Shown here piece by piece: positions 39,020-49,711 of a stretch of 64,000 nucleotides of DNA. The DNA comes from Methylobacter sp. GTDB lineage: Bacteria; Pseudomonadota; Gammaproteobacteria; Methylococcales; Methylomonadaceae. The notes beneath the pieces were generated by a model. It did not search any database. It saw only the letters and a program-made list of their open reading frames with translations, and was not told the origin of the DNA. Location of the stretch: positions 1 through 64,000 of the forward strand of contig JAPLRU010000037.1 of the NCBI GenBank assembly GCA_026399025.1, given 5' to 3'. The translations under genes were made by a program, and so were the position numbers. Each line of letters starts with the position of its first letter. The stretch's first letter is position 1.

Positions 39020-39862
39020 TTACTCGGTTATTTTCAACTTCAGCAGGTGCACGCGTCGACTGTCCGCTCTAATCACTTCAAATTTCATCGCGTCCACGAC
39101 AAGGCTCTCGCCTTTTTTGGGCATATGCTCAAGCTGACTGACAATAAAACCGCCGATGGTGTCGTATTCATCGGTTGCCAGATGGGTGGAAAAGTATTCG
39201 TCGAACTCATCCATAGGGGTCAACGCTTTAATCATATATTCGTTTTTACTGCGCTGAAAAATATAGCCTTCGTCTTCATGATCGTCGTGTTCGTCTTCAA
39301 TTTCGCCGACGATTTGCTCTAACACATCTTCAATGGTGACCAAGCCTGCGGACTGGCCGTATTCATCGACGACAATCGCCATGTGATTACCGTTGGTGCG
39401 TAATTCTTTAAGCAATACGTTTAAGCGCTTGCTTTCCGGCACAACATAAGAAGGCCGCATGATTTCATGGACTTTTCGGGTTTTATTTTCTAATACCCGC
39501 GCCAGCAAGTCTTTGGCCAGCAACACACCAACGACCTTGCTCCGGTCGCCGTCAATAACAGGGTAGCGTGAGTGTCCGAATTCCGTCACCAACGGCAATA
39601 TGGTCTCCAGCTCGGCGTCTTTGGGTACGACCACCATTTGTACGCGGGGAATCATAATATCCCTGACCCGCATTTGCGACACTTGCAAAACGCCTTCGAT
39701 CATGGCCAAGGCATCCGTATCCAACAAATGCTTTTCCCGTGCTTCTCTTAATATTTCAAGTAAATCCTCAAGGTCTTGCGGCTCCCCAGTCAGTAAATGG
39801 CTGATTTTATCAACCCAGCTTTTCTGCGGGGAGTTTCTACTTGGGGGTTGTTCATCGCTCAT
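39020..39862 (-). CDS. corC: CorC/HlyC-family CBS-domain protein (YbeX)
   Basis: The protein has 280 residues and is soluble. Two CBS domains are visible (RVRDIMIPRVQMVVVPKD; VHEIMRPSYVVPESKRLN). A C-terminal CorC/HlyC domain follows (DEYDTIGGFIVSQLEHMPKKGES). The AIVVDEYGQSAGLVTIEDVLEQIVGEIEDEHD block is diagnostic. The family has been linked to magnesium/cobalt efflux and to ribosome-related functions. It is last in the miaB-phoH-ybeY-corC cluster and starts on the last base of ybeY (TAATG). Confidence 0.95.
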   Translation of the reverse strand: MSDEQPPSRNSPQKSWVDKISHLLTGEPQDLEDLLEILREAREKHLLDTDALAMIEGVLQVSQMRVRDIMIPRVQMVVVPKDAELETILPLVTEFGHSRYPVIDGDRSKVVGVLLAKDLLARVLENKTRKVHEIMRPSYVVPESKRLNVLLKELRTNGNHMAIVVDEYGQSAGLVTIEDVLEQIVGEIEDEHDDHEDEGYIFQRSKNEYMIKALTPMDEFDEYFSTHLATDEYDTIGGFIVSQLEHMPKKGESLVVDAMKFEVIRADSRRVHLLKLKITE

Positions 39863-40320
39863 TAATCGTTTACCTCAGTATAGGGATTTTGGATATGTAA
39901 TTTGTTTAAGACAGCTATTTCTTTCGTTTCCATCAGCTCTGCCTCAGCATCGTCGATGTGGTCATAACCTAACAAATGCAACACGCCATGCACAATAATA
40001 TGCGCCCAATGATGACTTAATATTTTATCTTGTTCCAACGCTTCTTTTGCCAAGACCGGGGCGCAGATGACTAAATCGCCCAACAAATCCAGCTCGATAG
40101 CCTCGGGAAGGTCAACAGGAAAGCTGAGAATATTGGTTGGGCCGGCTTTATGGCGATACTGTTCATTAAGCGCCGCGCTTTCTTGTTCGTCAACAATACG
40201 CACGACAATCTCGGTGTCTTGGTCATAATCCTCCAACGCCGTATCGATCCAAAGCTGGATTTGTTGCCGATCCGGCTGACCTTCCGATGCAAAAACAGTC
40301 TGGATTTCTATGTAGTTCAC
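39862..40320 (-). CDS. ybeY: Endoribonuclease YbeY (16S rRNA maturation)
   Basis: The protein has 152 residues. The zinc-binding signature HGVLHLLGYDHIDD is intact, preceded by TNILSFPVD. YbeY acts in 16S rRNA 3'-end processing and ribosome quality control. It overlaps phoH by four bases and corC by one, a tightly coupled operon. Confidence 0.97.
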   Translation of the reverse strand: MNYIEIQTVFASEGQPDRQQIQLWIDTALEDYDQDTEIVVRIVDEQESAALNEQYRHKAGPTNILSFPVDLPEAIELDLLGDLVICAPVLAKEALEQDKILSHHWAHIIVHGVLHLLGYDHIDDAEAELMETKEIAVLNKLHIQNPYTEVND

Positions 40321-41291
40321 GATTCGGCCTTGCCGGCTTTCTCATAGGCCTCATAAGCGCAGACAATGCGTTGCACCAAAGGATGCCGGACGACGTCGCG
40401 CGCATCGAAAAAGGTGAAACTGATGCCCTCAACATTTTTTAATACCTCAAGCACATGCCGCAAACCGGACATTTTTTCCGAGGGTAAATCGATTTGGGTC
40501 ACATCGCCGGTCACTACCGCCGTCGAGCCGAAGCCGACGCGAGTCAGAAACATCTTGATTTGCTCGACCGTGGTATTTTGCGCCTCATCCAGAATAATAA
40601 AAGCATCGTTCAGCGTTCTGCCGCGCATAAACGCCAACGGCGCCACTTCTATAATGCCTTTATCGATCATTTTTTCAACCCGCTCAAAACCGAGCATGTC
40701 GTACAACGCATCGTACAAAGGCCGCAAATAAGGATCGACTTTTTGCGCCATATCGCCCGGCAGAAAGCCCAGTTTTTCACCGGCTTCCACCGCGGGACGC
40801 ACCAGAATAATTTTTCTGACTTTCTCGCTTTGCAGGGCTTCAATGGCGCAAGCCACCGCCAGATAGGTTTTACCGGTCCCCGCGGGCCCAACGCCAAAAT
40901 TGATATCGTGAGTCACAATTTTTCTCAGATAATCTTGCTGATTAGGCCCTCGTCCTCTGATCATGCCGCACTTGGTCTTAATGCTGACATGTTGTCCGGA
41001 CGATGCTTGCGAAACATCCATGAGCTCGTCGATCGATGCTTCCTGCATGGCTAAATGCACCAATTCGGCAGTCAGGTGTTCTTTTTCAGTGCTGGCGAAT
41101 AGTTTTTGCATAACCGCACAAGCGGCCTTGACGGCGCTATCTAAACCGGTCACCTTGAACCGGTTGCCGCGATTGGCAATCTCGACCTGTAAACGCGATT
41201 CAATCTGTCGCAAATGTTGATCGAACTGACCGCAAAAATTGGATAAGCGGCCGTTATCGGCCGGAGCTAGGGAAATTTCCTGTGAAATCAT
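40317..41291 (-). CDS. ybeZ: PhoH-like ATPase (YbeZ)
   Basis: The protein has 324 residues. Walker A is in FGVGPAGTGKTYLAVACAI and Walker B in DAFIILDEAQNTT. An N-terminal KH-like region precedes the ATPase. It is the usual partner of YbeY. It lies 107 bases downstream of miaB. Confidence 0.96.
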   Translation of the reverse strand: MISQEISLAPADNGRLSNFCGQFDQHLRQIESRLQVEIANRGNRFKVTGLDSAVKAACAVMQKLFASTEKEHLTAELVHLAMQEASIDELMDVSQASSGQHVSIKTKCGMIRGRGPNQQDYLRKIVTHDINFGVGPAGTGKTYLAVACAIEALQSEKVRKIILVRPAVEAGEKLGFLPGDMAQKVDPYLRPLYDALYDMLGFERVEKMIDKGIIEVAPLAFMRGRTLNDAFIILDEAQNTTVEQIKMFLTRVGFGSTAVVTGDVTQIDLPSEKMSGLRHVLEVLKNVEGISFTFFDARDVVRHPLVQRIVCAYEAYEKAGKAES

Positions 41292-41398
41292 AAACGAATG
41301 GCAACTACTCAGTAGTTAGAAAAAATGGAACTCCGATGACGCTGATAATGATGGTTAAATAAGATTTATCAGCGCTCATCATATTAATCCGCGTTTTA

Positions 41399-42742
41399 TT
41401 ACATCAATGGCCGGGAAGTATCGATCATCCGGCCGCGCAAAGAATTGGGCAGAGCCTCGGCAATCAGCACATCGACAAACTGTCCGGCTAAACGAGGGTG
41501 GCCGATAAAATTAACGACCCGATTATTCTCGGTTCTGCCCTGCATTTGCAACGGATTTTTTTTAGATTGACCTTCAACCAACACCGTTTGCACGCTACCG
41601 ATCATGCTCTGTGAAATAGCTGCGGTCATTTCGTTAATGCGATTTTGAAAACGCTCCAAACGTTGTTTTTTAACTTCGGCAGGCACATCGTCAGGCAAAT
41701 CGGCCGCAGGCGTTCCGGGGCGCTGGCTATACACGAAACTGAAGGATAAATCGAAGCCGACTTCTTCGATGAACGACATGGTTTCTTCAAATTCGGCATC
41801 GGTTTCACCGGGAAAGCCGATAATAAAATCCGACGACAGGTAAATATTGGGCCGCACCGCGCGCAACTTGCGGATGATTTCAAGGTAATCGGCACGCACA
41901 TGGCCGCGCTTCATCATTTTTAAAATATGATCGCTACCGCTTTGCACCGGTAAATGCAGATGATCAACCAGTTGCGGAATCTCGGCAAAAGCTTCAATCA
42001 ACGCGTCAGTAAACTCCATCGGATGCGAAGTGGTAAACCGAATGCGCTCGATGCCCTCTACCGCGGCCACATAATGCAGCAATAAAGCAAAATCGGCGAT
42101 GTCGCCGTCATCCATTAAGCCGCGATAAGCGTTAACGTTTTGACCTAGCAGATTGATTTCACGAACGCCTTGCTGAGCCAATGAGGTGATTTCGGCGATC
42201 ACGTCATCCAACGGACGGCTGATTTCCTCACCGCGAGTGTAAGGCACCACGCAGAACGTGCAATACTTACTGCACCCTTCCATCACCGAAACAAAGGCTT
42301 TCGGCCCTTCGGCCCTGGGCTCGGGCAAGGCGTCGAACTTTTCTATTTCGGGAAAGGAAACATCGACTACAGGTTTTTGTTGACTACGGGCTTGATCCAG
42401 TAACTGAGGCAATCGATGCAGGGTTTGCGGCCCGAACACGATGTCGACAAAGGGCGCGCGTTTTTGGATCGCCGCGCCTTCCTGGCTGGCGACGCAACCG
42501 CCGACGCCGATAATCACGTCGGGACGTTTGTCTTTAATTTTGCGCCATTTACCTAAAGCCGAAAATACTTTTTCTTGCGCTTTTTCGCGTATCGAGCAGG
42601 TATTCAGCAGCAACACATCGGCTTGTTTGGGGTCGTCAATCAATTCAAATCCATGTGAGGCATTGAGCACATCCCGCATTTTGTCGGAATCGTACTCGTT
42701 CATTTGGCAACCGTTGGTTTGAATGTAAAGTTTTTGAGTCAT
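41399..42742 (-). CDS. miaB: tRNA-2-methylthio-N6-isopentenyladenosine synthase MiaB
   Basis: The protein has 447 residues. It is a radical-SAM methylthiotransferase acting on tRNA A37. The N-terminal UPF0004 cluster cysteines are present ([32 protein letters not shown]). The radical-SAM motif is [15 protein letters not shown]. The C-terminal TRAM domain follows (about 380-440). It is the first gene of its operon. Confidence 0.98.
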   Translation of the reverse strand: MTQKLYIQTNGCQMNEYDSDKMRDVLNASHGFELIDDPKQADVLLLNTCSIREKAQEKVFSALGKWRKIKDKRPDVIIGVGGCVASQEGAAIQKRAPFVDIVFGPQTLHRLPQLLDQARSQQKPVVDVSFPEIEKFDALPEPRAEGPKAFVSVMEGCSKYCTFCVVPYTRGEEISRPLDDVIAEITSLAQQGVREINLLGQNVNAYRGLMDDGDIADFALLLHYVAAVEGIERIRFTTSHPMEFTDALIEAFAEIPQLVDHLHLPVQSGSDHILKMMKRGHVRADYLEIIRKLRAVRPNIYLSSDFIIGFPGETDAEFEETMSFIEEVGFDLSFSFVYSQRPGTPAADLPDDVPAEVKKQRLERFQNRINEMTAAISQSMIGSVQTVLVEGQSKKNPLQMQGRTENNRVVNFIGHPRLAGQFVDVLIAEALPNSLRGRMIDTSRPLM

Positions 42743-42851
42743 ATTTTTGAGTTAAATCACCTGAAAATCACTGAGGCCACACCCCCAACTTTAAATCCCG
42801 TATCTTGGTTTTATCGAGACGGAACGGCAGTGCTAATCCGCCTTATGCTTA

Positions 42852-42882
42852 TAAAAAAAGCCCTGGTCAATCGGCCAGGGCT
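42852..42882 (-). terminator. Rho-independent terminator of the chemoreceptor transcript
   Basis: On the minus strand AGCCCTGGCC, a short loop and CCAGGGCT are followed by a run of T, about 100 bases after the chemoreceptor stop. It insulates miaB from that transcript. Confidence 0.88.
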
Positions 42883-42984
42883 CGATAAATAAAAACGATT
42901 ATAACCTGAACGCGGTTTAAACAGAAAGCCTACACAGGGCGGACGTTTTCCGGCCGATCATGAATACGCCGGTTACGCCTGCCA

Positions 42985-44790
42985 TTAAAACTCCTCCCAC
43001 TCATCGCTGCTGGCTATCTGTAACTGTGGTTTCGGCTTGACCGATTTCGCGCTGTGGTGCGCCACCGAATGCATCGGACTTTTACTTACCGTCGGCACTG
43101 CGCGCGGGACGCTTAGACTCTGAGAACTATGGTCGACAATAAAGCGTCCTACCGTAATCGACAAACTTTGCGCTTGATCTTCCAGCGATTCCGCCGCGGC
43201 GGCCGCTTGTTCCACCAAAGCGGCGTTTTGTTGAGTCACTTCATCCATTTGCCCAATCGCTTGATTGACCTGTTCGATGCCGGACGTTTGTTCAACAGAG
43301 GCCGCCCTGATCTCGGACATAATGACGGTAACGCCGCGAATGGCGCTAACGATCTCCTCCATGGTTTTTCCCGCCTGGGCCACCAATTTAGTGCCGTCTT
43401 CAACCTTTTCCACCGAATCGCCGATCAGATTTTTTATTTCTCCGGCGGCAGCGGCGGCTCGTTGCGCCAGACTGCGCACTTCTCCGGCCACTACCGCAAA
43501 ACCCCGGCCCTGTTCACCGGCGCGGGCCGCCTCTACGGCGGCATTGAGCGCAAGAATATTGGTTTGAAACGCAATGCCGTCGATCACCGTGATAATGTCG
43601 ACAATCTTGCGTGAAGACTCATTAATGCCTTCCATGGTGCTGACCACCCGGTTAACCACAGACACGCCTTTACCGGCAATATCGGTCGCCCCCACCGCAA
43701 GCTGGTTGGCATGTTGAGCACTTTTGGCGTTCAGTTGTACGGTAGAGGTCAGTTCGCCCATGCTGGCGGCGGTTTCTTGCAGACTGGAGGCCTGCTCTTC
43801 GGTACGATGCGACAAATCATTATTGCCCGCCGCAATTTCTTTGGCGGCTGTGTTGATATGAATGGTGGAATCCTTGATTTCCCCGACTAAACTTCTGAGG
43901 TTTTCCACAGTACCGTTCATACCGTCAATCACTGCGCCAAAGGTGCCCGGATAGTCTTTGCTGATAGTTTGAGTTAAATCACCCTCGGACAAAGCGCTCG
44001 CAATCAGCACGATGTCATTCAAACTCCCCAGCGCATCAAGTGAAAGATTAATATCGTTTTTTAATTTGTTGAGATCTCCGTGGCCTTCAGCTTGAACACG
44101 CTGACTGATATCGCCTTGAGCGACACCGCCCATCACTTTACCGATGTCGCCCAGCATCGATTGCATCGTCTGCATGGCCTCCATGGCATGACCTACGGTA
44201 AGCTGGTATTCGCCTTTGAAATCGGTATCGACTCTTTTGCTAAAATCGCCGTCAACTAAAGCCTGCATAAGATCGGAAATTGTGTTTGTGAGCTTGGATA
44301 GCATATCGGTAACCAAGTTAAGCTCTTTCAAAGCCCTTGCAAAGCCTCCATGCAGGCCTTCCGGATAGCTTTTGCGCGAAAAATCGCCCCAAGTGACATA
44401 AGCCAAGGAAAAACGCATATCGACCTGCGCCGTTTCCACCTGATCCATAATATCGTTCATGCTCCAGGCCAGTTTTTGAAGATCCCGCTCTCGTCCGCCG
44501 ATATACGTTATTCTCGAAGTAACCACGCCTTCTTTCCATTCCTGGCTTCTCGTCAGTAACTTCTTCATTAATTGTTTATCGGCAGACAATGAAGCGCGCC
44601 ACCAGACAATAGACAACACTGAACCAAGCGTCAGCAAAGACGGTATGATCATCCGCCCGACGCCGCTCTGGGCAAGCCCGTCGGCTCCGTTAAAAGCAAG
44701 CAGCCAGCCGTAAATCAGCGAAGCGGCCCATGTCACAGCAATCGCTGCTGATGCGGCGGATTGATTATTCTTAAAGCGACTGTAATGCAT
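42985..44790 (-). CDS. Methyl-accepting chemotaxis protein
   Basis: The protein has 601 residues. Two N-terminal membrane helices ([36 protein letters not shown]) have almost no periplasmic loop, as in Aer-type receptors. Several HAMP-like units follow ([44 protein letters not shown]). The signalling hairpin is diagnostic: [39 protein letters not shown] in positions ~405-445. The C-terminal EWEEF is a CheR/CheB-tethering-type pentapeptide. It overlaps the upstream PAS gene by 20 bases. Sensing is probably through that partner. Confidence 0.95.
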   Translation of the reverse strand: MHYSRFKNNQSAASAAIAVTWAASLIYGWLLAFNGADGLAQSGVGRMIIPSLLTLGSVLSIVWWRASLSADKQLMKKLLTRSQEWKEGVVTSRITYIGGRERDLQKLAWSMNDIMDQVETAQVDMRFSLAYVTWGDFSRKSYPEGLHGGFARALKELNLVTDMLSKLTNTISDLMQALVDGDFSKRVDTDFKGEYQLTVGHAMEAMQTMQSMLGDIGKVMGGVAQGDISQRVQAEGHGDLNKLKNDINLSLDALGSLNDIVLIASALSEGDLTQTISKDYPGTFGAVIDGMNGTVENLRSLVGEIKDSTIHINTAAKEIAAGNNDLSHRTEEQASSLQETAASMGELTSTVQLNAKSAQHANQLAVGATDIAGKGVSVVNRVVSTMEGINESSRKIVDIITVIDGIAFQTNILALNAAVEAARAGEQGRGFAVVAGEVRSLAQRAAAAAGEIKNLIGDSVEKVEDGTKLVAQAGKTMEEIVSAIRGVTVIMSEIRAASVEQTSGIEQVNQAIGQMDEVTQQNAALVEQAAAAAESLEDQAQSLSITVGRFIVDHSSQSLSVPRAVPTVSKSPMHSVAHHSAKSVKPKPQLQIASSDEWEEF

Positions 44791-45301
44791 TGATCAGCTC
44801 CTCGTAAGTAACGCCCTTGTCTTTTAATACCTTAGCCAATATTGCGCCTGAAGCCGCCATAGCATCCTTCGGCCCCGCATTGCGTTCGGCATCCAGCAGG
44901 GTGCGATATAAGTCCGCCACCACCGGAATGGCCTTGGGATTAGGCTTGCGGCGCACCGAAGTATAACCGGCTCTTTGTTTGTCCTTCCCTCTCATCGGTG
45001 CGACCTGGGTAAACACCCAATAAAAGCCACCGTCTTTCGACATGTTTTTAACAAAAGCAAAGATTTCTTTGTCTTCAGCCAAATAGTCCCACAGCAACTT
45101 GAACACCACCCTCGGCATATCGGGATGACGAATGATATTGTGCTGACTGCCCAGAAGCTCCTCTTCGTCATAGCCGGAAAACTCGATAAAAATCTCGTTT
45201 CCGTAGATAATCCGCCCCGTCATATCCGTTTTAGACACGATAAAATCATGTTCCCGCATTATCCGCTCCTGAGTGGTCGGAACGATATCTTTTCTCTTCA
45301 T
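44771..45301 (-). CDS. Aer-like PAS sensor protein, partner of the chemoreceptor
   Basis: The protein has 176 residues. The PAS domain ([65 protein letters not shown]) matches the N-terminal PAS of Aer receptors, which binds FAD or haem. It lacks any membrane or signalling domain. Its end overlaps the chemoreceptor start by 20 bases, so the pair looks like a split Aer redox or oxygen receptor. Confidence 0.9.
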   Translation of the reverse strand: MKRKDIVPTTQERIMREHDFIVSKTDMTGRIIYGNEIFIEFSGYDEEELLGSQHNIIRHPDMPRVVFKLLWDYLAEDKEIFAFVKNMSKDGGFYWVFTQVAPMRGKDKQRAGYTSVRRKPNPKAIPVVADLYRTLLDAERNAGPKDAMAASGAILAKVLKDKGVTYEELINALQSL

Positions 45302-45686
45302 TATATTACCTCGGTAATTACCCCTGCATCGCCTAAAGCGCCCGGTGTCGGCGCTTTATCTCCCGCATGATCCGCATGAATGCGGCGAATCCGGACAGTG
45401 CAGGAGCAAATATCCGTTCATGCGGCCCTCAATTAATTATTATGACTCACAAAGCAATTTGCGTTTTTCCGGCAAACTTGTCAGCCCGTTTATTTTTATC
45501 AAATGCCTGACAAATTATTATTTATTCGAAGGCAAAAAGAACGCATACCTTAAATCAACAGCATTGGCGTTATTGCCACCCTACTGTCGGGTGTCCTTAA
45601 TAACACAAAAAATCATTTTAGCAAAAATATCTCCAGTATTTGGGCGACAGCTTTGCATAAAAGCATCAGGGTTTGAACGGCGACTT
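45302..45686. other. Intergenic region downstream of csiV
   Basis: About 385 bases. A short palindromic stretch (GATCCGCATGAATGCGGCG ... CCGTTCATGCGG, 45369-45424) resembles the window's other repeats. Open frames here have no family likeness and use atypical codons. Confidence 0.5.
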
Positions 45687-46235
45687 CTATAGCGGGCTTA
45701 TTTTTGCGACAAGCCCAAACTTTGGATGATCCAAATAATAGACCTCATTCAATTTAATAGCCCGCTTTTCATTTAACCGGTAAAGGGCCGCGCTGCCCAC
45801 AGGACGAGTTTTGCCATAGCTTTCATCTTTATCTGCGGCAAGCTCAAAATCGACGGTCAGTTGCAAACCCTGCCCCTGCTGCATCCCCAGATAGCCGTTC
45901 AGCTTGCCGTCGCCGCTCTGAATATGAACAGGCGCGCCGCCGCCCTGCTGAACCCAAGCAACATGCAAAATAGGCCGATAAGCGGAGTCTTGCGATAACG
46001 CCGAGTAACTGCCGTCAAGCGTGGTCCGCTCCGGTTTGTTATAAACCGACAATTCAGTTAAATCGGGCGGCCAGTTGATTTGGCTATCGGTCTGCTCAAA
46101 CACCTCGCTAGTAGGCATAGTTTGCGAAAAAACGATTAACTCTATTTGGTAAGCGTTGCTTTCCGCGAAAACAGGAGCGACCAACGTTCCCAGCACTGCC
46201 GCTACGCTGAAAACCATAAGCTTGTTCATGGTCAT
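45687..46235 (-). CDS. CsiV-family secreted protein
   Basis: The protein has 182 residues. A signal peptide (MVFSVAAVLGTLVAPVFA) is followed by YQIELIVFSQTMPTSEVFEQ, the typical start of CsiV-like proteins. The mature domain ends with a conserved-looking KLNEVYYLDHPKFGLVAKISPL. CsiV was described as a periplasmic peptidoglycan-binding factor. Its ATG overlaps the mfd stop by four bases, the usual arrangement for this family in gammaproteobacteria. Confidence 0.82.
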   Translation of the reverse strand: MTMNKLMVFSVAAVLGTLVAPVFAESNAYQIELIVFSQTMPTSEVFEQTDSQINWPPDLTELSVYNKPERTTLDGSYSALSQDSAYRPILHVAWVQQGGGAPVHIQSGDGKLNGYLGMQQGQGLQLTVDFELAADKDESYGKTRPVGSAALYRLNEKRAIKLNEVYYLDHPKFGLVAKISPL

Positions 46236-49200
46236 TTTTTAACCGTCTCCCTTATGGTCAATTTATCCAACAACCCGGTTATAAACTCAAGTTTTTGCTC
46301 GGTCGTTTCAAACGGCTTGATAAACCTTAATTTATCCGCACCATCGAATTTATAACATTGCGCCTGCGTTTGTATCAGCGAAATCAGCTGTTCGGTATTA
46401 ATGTTCGGCGTCGCCGAAAAAATAATGCGGCCGCCGCCCGCGTTGGCCTCAATTTTCTTGATGCCCATTTTTTCCGCCTGTTGCTTTAACTCGGTAACAC
46501 TGAACAAGGTTTTTACCGGCTCCGGGAACAAGCCGAAACGGTCGATCATTTCCACCTGCAACTCGCGTAAATCCTCCAGGTTTTTGCTATTGGAAATGCG
46601 TTTGTACAACACCAAGCGGCCATGAATATCCGGCAAATAATCTTCCGGGATCAACGCGGAGGTTTGCAGATCGACTTCCGGCCCCCGGTCCATCGGCGTA
46701 TCGAGTTCCGGCTGTTTACCGGATTTTAGCGCCGTAACGGCGCGCTCCAGCAACTCGGTATATAAGGTAAAACCGATTTCCTGAATTTGTCCGCTCTGGT
46801 CGTCGCCCAATAACTCACCCGCCCCGCGAATTTCCATATCATGCGACGACAACATAAAACCGGCGCCCAAATCGCCCGAAGCTTCGACCGCTTCCAGCCG
46901 TTTAAGGGCGTCTTTGCTCATTAAAGCCTTCGGCGGCACGATAAAATAAGCATAAGCCCGGTGATGCGACCGCCCTACCCGGCCGCGCAACTGATGCAAT
47001 TGCGCCAATCCCAATTTATCGGCGCGATTGATAATGATGGTATTGGCGCTGGGTATGTCGATACCGCTTTCGATAATGGTGGAACACAACAGCACATTAA
47101 AACGCTGGTGATAAAAATCCAGCATGATCCGCTCCAACTCGCGTTCCGGCATTTGTCCGTGGGCAATTTCAATCCGCGCTTCCGGCACCAGCGTACCCAG
47201 TTCCCTTGCCATTTTTTCCATCGATTTGACATCGTTGTGCAAAAAGAACACTTGACCGCCGCGCTTGATTTCACGTAAGCAGGCTTCCTTAACCTGGGCG
47301 TCCATCCATTCACAGATAAAGGTTTTGATCGCATGGCGATTCGGCGGCGGACTGGCGATAATGGAAATATCCCTTAAGCCCGACATCGCCATATTCAAGG
47401 TACGCGGAATAGGCGTGGCGGTCAAAGTCAGCATATCCAATTCATTGCGCAGCTTTTTGAAATGCTCTTTTTGGGTCACGCCGAAACGGTGCTCTTCATC
47501 AATCACCACCAGCCCCAGCGCTTTGTATTTGATCTCTTTCGACAACAGCTTATGGGTACCGATCACAATATCGACCTTGCCCTGCTCCAGAGCGTCGGTA
47601 ATTTCTTTTTGCTGCTTAGGACTGACAAAGCGCGACAGCACTTCGACCCGCACCGGCCAATCGGCAAAGCGATCGCGAAAATTTTGGTAATGCTGCTGCG
47701 CCAGCAAGGTAGTCGGCACCAATATCGCCACCTGCTTGCCGTTTTGCACCGCAATAAACGCGGCCCGCATCGATACCTCGGTTTTGCCGAAACCGACATC
47801 GCCGCAAATCACCCGATCCATAGGATGAGGACTGGCCATATCGTCCACTATCGCCTCAATCGCAGTTTGTTGATCCGGCGTCTCTTCAAACGGGAAGGCA
47901 TCGGCAAAAGCCGCGTATTCGATATTTTCAAGCTCGAAAGCATGGCCTTGCTTGACCGCTCTTTTGGCGTGAACCTCCAACAATTCGGCGGCGACATCGC
48001 GAATGCGCTTAATGGCTTTTTGCTTGGCTTTACTCCACTGGTCGCCGCCCAATTTATGCAAAGGCGCATTTTCCGGACTCATGCCGGTATAACGGCCGAT
48101 CACATGCAACGACGAAACCGGCACATAAAGTTTATCGTTGTTGGCGTATTCCAAAGCCAGAAACTCCGATGCGATGCCGGCGATTTGCAAAGTCTGCAAA
48201 CCCAAGTAGCGGCCCACGCCATGCTCCTGATGCACCACCGGCGAGCCTATCGTCAATTCATTCAGGTTATTGACGATATTTTCCAACTCATGCGCGCCGG
48301 ATTTACGCCGTCTGCGCCGCTGCTGGACTTTTTCGCCGGACAATAAACTTTCGCTGATGATAGCGATAGCGGGAAATTGGGTTTGCTCGGACTCAAGCCA
48401 CAAACCATGATCCATCGGCGCAACAATAATACCCTGAGCCAAGTCGGACTGGAGAAACTTGTCCCAGCTTTCAACCTGCTTCGCGGTAATCTTGTACTGC
48501 CTTAATTTTTCCATTAAGGCTTCCCGACGCCCCGCCGATTCCGCGACAAACAAAATCTTACCGCTAAAACCGTCGACAAACTGCTGCAAGGCTTGGAAGG
48601 GCTGATCCAATTTGGCGTCAACGGTTAAATTGGGCAACAGAGGACAATGAAAAATAATGCCGTCGGGATCGGCGACGCCGCCGTCAATAATAATCCGGGC
48701 GAATGCGCCGCTTCGTTGCGCCAGCTCATCGGCCGACAAAAACAACAGTTCCGGCTTCAGTAACGGCCGGTCCACATCATATTTTCTTTGCTGGAACCGA
48801 TCCTCGGCTTCTGCATAAAAAGCGCCCGAAGTTGCGCCAAAACTATCCGGCAGCACTAACACCGCCGACTTCGGCAGGTAATCGAACAATGACGCCATAT
48901 GCTCTACGAACAGCGGCAAATAATATTCAATGCCGCCGGGAGTAATGCCTTTGCTGACATCCAGGTAAAAATGATTTTTAGGCGAGCTTTCCGGAAAATA
49001 TTCCCTGAACGCTTGGCGAAAATGCTTGATAGCCTCATCGGTAAACGGAAATTCGCGCGCCGGAAACAGCTGGATCGTGTCGATTTTGTCTAATGACCGT
49101 TGCGTTTCAGGGTCGAAGGTGCGGATCGATTCGACTTCTTCATCGAAGAGTTCAATACGAAACGGCACTTTGCTGCCCATCGGAAACAAATCGACGATCG

Positions 49201-49711
49201 AGCCCCTGACCGCGAATTCTCCGTGTTGGTAGACTTGCGAGACGCAATGATAGCCGACGCTTTCGAGCTTAACGCGATTAAGCTCCAGGTTAAAATCATC
49301 GCCGACCTTAACCGCAAAACTATTGGCCAACACATGTTCCCTAGGCGCCAAGCGGTGCATCAGCGTCGTCACCGAAACCACCAGCGCGCCGCGTTTCACT
49401 TGCGGTAATAAAGCCAGGGTTTTCAGACGCTCCGAGATAATCTCCGGCAACGGCGAGAACACATCGTAAGGCAAGGTTTCCCAATCGGGAAAATGCAAAA
49501 TAGGATGTTGATGCTGCAAGAAAAACGATAACTCGTGTTCAAGCCGCAACGCCGTCTGATTATCCGGCGTCACAATAACAAACAGGCAATCCTCATTTTT
49601 AATGGCGGAAGCCAAAGCCAGAGAATCGCCGCAGCCGGTTAAACCCGTCCAAACCAGCACTTGGTCTTGTTTTCGTGGAATCGGCGGGGAGAAAATTAAA
49701 TTGTTAGCCAT
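46232..49711 (-). CDS. mfd: Transcription-repair coupling factor Mfd
   Basis: The protein has 1159 residues, the full family length. Mfd strips stalled RNA polymerase and recruits UvrA. UvrB-like N-terminal parts (GSIVDLFPMGSKVPFRIELFD), the RNA-polymerase-interacting domain (VHQEHGVGRYLGLQTL) and the RecG-like translocase are present. The translocase shows Walker A CGDVGFGKTEVSMRAAF, DEEH in LVVIDEEHRFG, TATPIPRTLNMAM and QLRGRVGRSHHRAYAYF. The TRCF C-terminal domain ends the protein. No disruption is seen. Confidence 0.98.
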   Translation of the reverse strand: MANNLIFSPPIPRKQDQVLVWTGLTGCGDSLALASAIKNEDCLFVIVTPDNQTALRLEHELSFFLQHQHPILHFPDWETLPYDVFSPLPEIISERLKTLALLPQVKRGALVVSVTTLMHRLAPREHVLANSFAVKVGDDFNLELNRVKLESVGYHCVSQVYQHGEFAVRGSIVDLFPMGSKVPFRIELFDEEVESIRTFDPETQRSLDKIDTIQLFPAREFPFTDEAIKHFRQAFREYFPESSPKNHFYLDVSKGITPGGIEYYLPLFVEHMASLFDYLPKSAVLVLPDSFGATSGAFYAEAEDRFQQRKYDVDRPLLKPELLFLSADELAQRSGAFARIIIDGGVADPDGIIFHCPLLPNLTVDAKLDQPFQALQQFVDGFSGKILFVAESAGRREALMEKLRQYKITAKQVESWDKFLQSDLAQGIIVAPMDHGLWLESEQTQFPAIAIISESLLSGEKVQQRRRRRKSGAHELENIVNNLNELTIGSPVVHQEHGVGRYLGLQTLQIAGIASEFLALEYANNDKLYVPVSSLHVIGRYTGMSPENAPLHKLGGDQWSKAKQKAIKRIRDVAAELLEVHAKRAVKQGHAFELENIEYAAFADAFPFEETPDQQTAIEAIVDDMASPHPMDRVICGDVGFGKTEVSMRAAFIAVQNGKQVAILVPTTLLAQQHYQNFRDRFADWPVRVEVLSRFVSPKQQKEITDALEQGKVDIVIGTHKLLSKEIKYKALGLVVIDEEHRFGVTQKEHFKKLRNELDMLTLTATPIPRTLNMAMSGLRDISIIASPPPNRHAIKTFICEWMDAQVKEACLREIKRGGQVFFLHNDVKSMEKMARELGTLVPEARIEIAHGQMPERELERIMLDFYHQRFNVLLCSTIIESGIDIPSANTIIINRADKLGLAQLHQLRGRVGRSHHRAYAYFIVPPKALMSKDALKRLEAVEASGDLGAGFMLSSHDMEIRGAGELLGDDQSGQIQEIGFTLYTELLERAVTALKSGKQPELDTPMDRGPEVDLQTSALIPEDYLPDIHGRLVLYKRISNSKNLEDLRELQVEMIDRFGLFPEPVKTLFSVTELKQQAEKMGIKKIEANAGGGRIIFSATPNINTEQLISLIQTQAQCYKFDGADKLRFIKPFETTEQKLEFITGLLDKLTIRETVKK

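Noticed and set aside
45345-45692. A 115-codon open frame on the plus strand
   Set aside because: It starts inside a palindromic stretch, has no recognisable family or ribosome site, and overlaps the csiV end.
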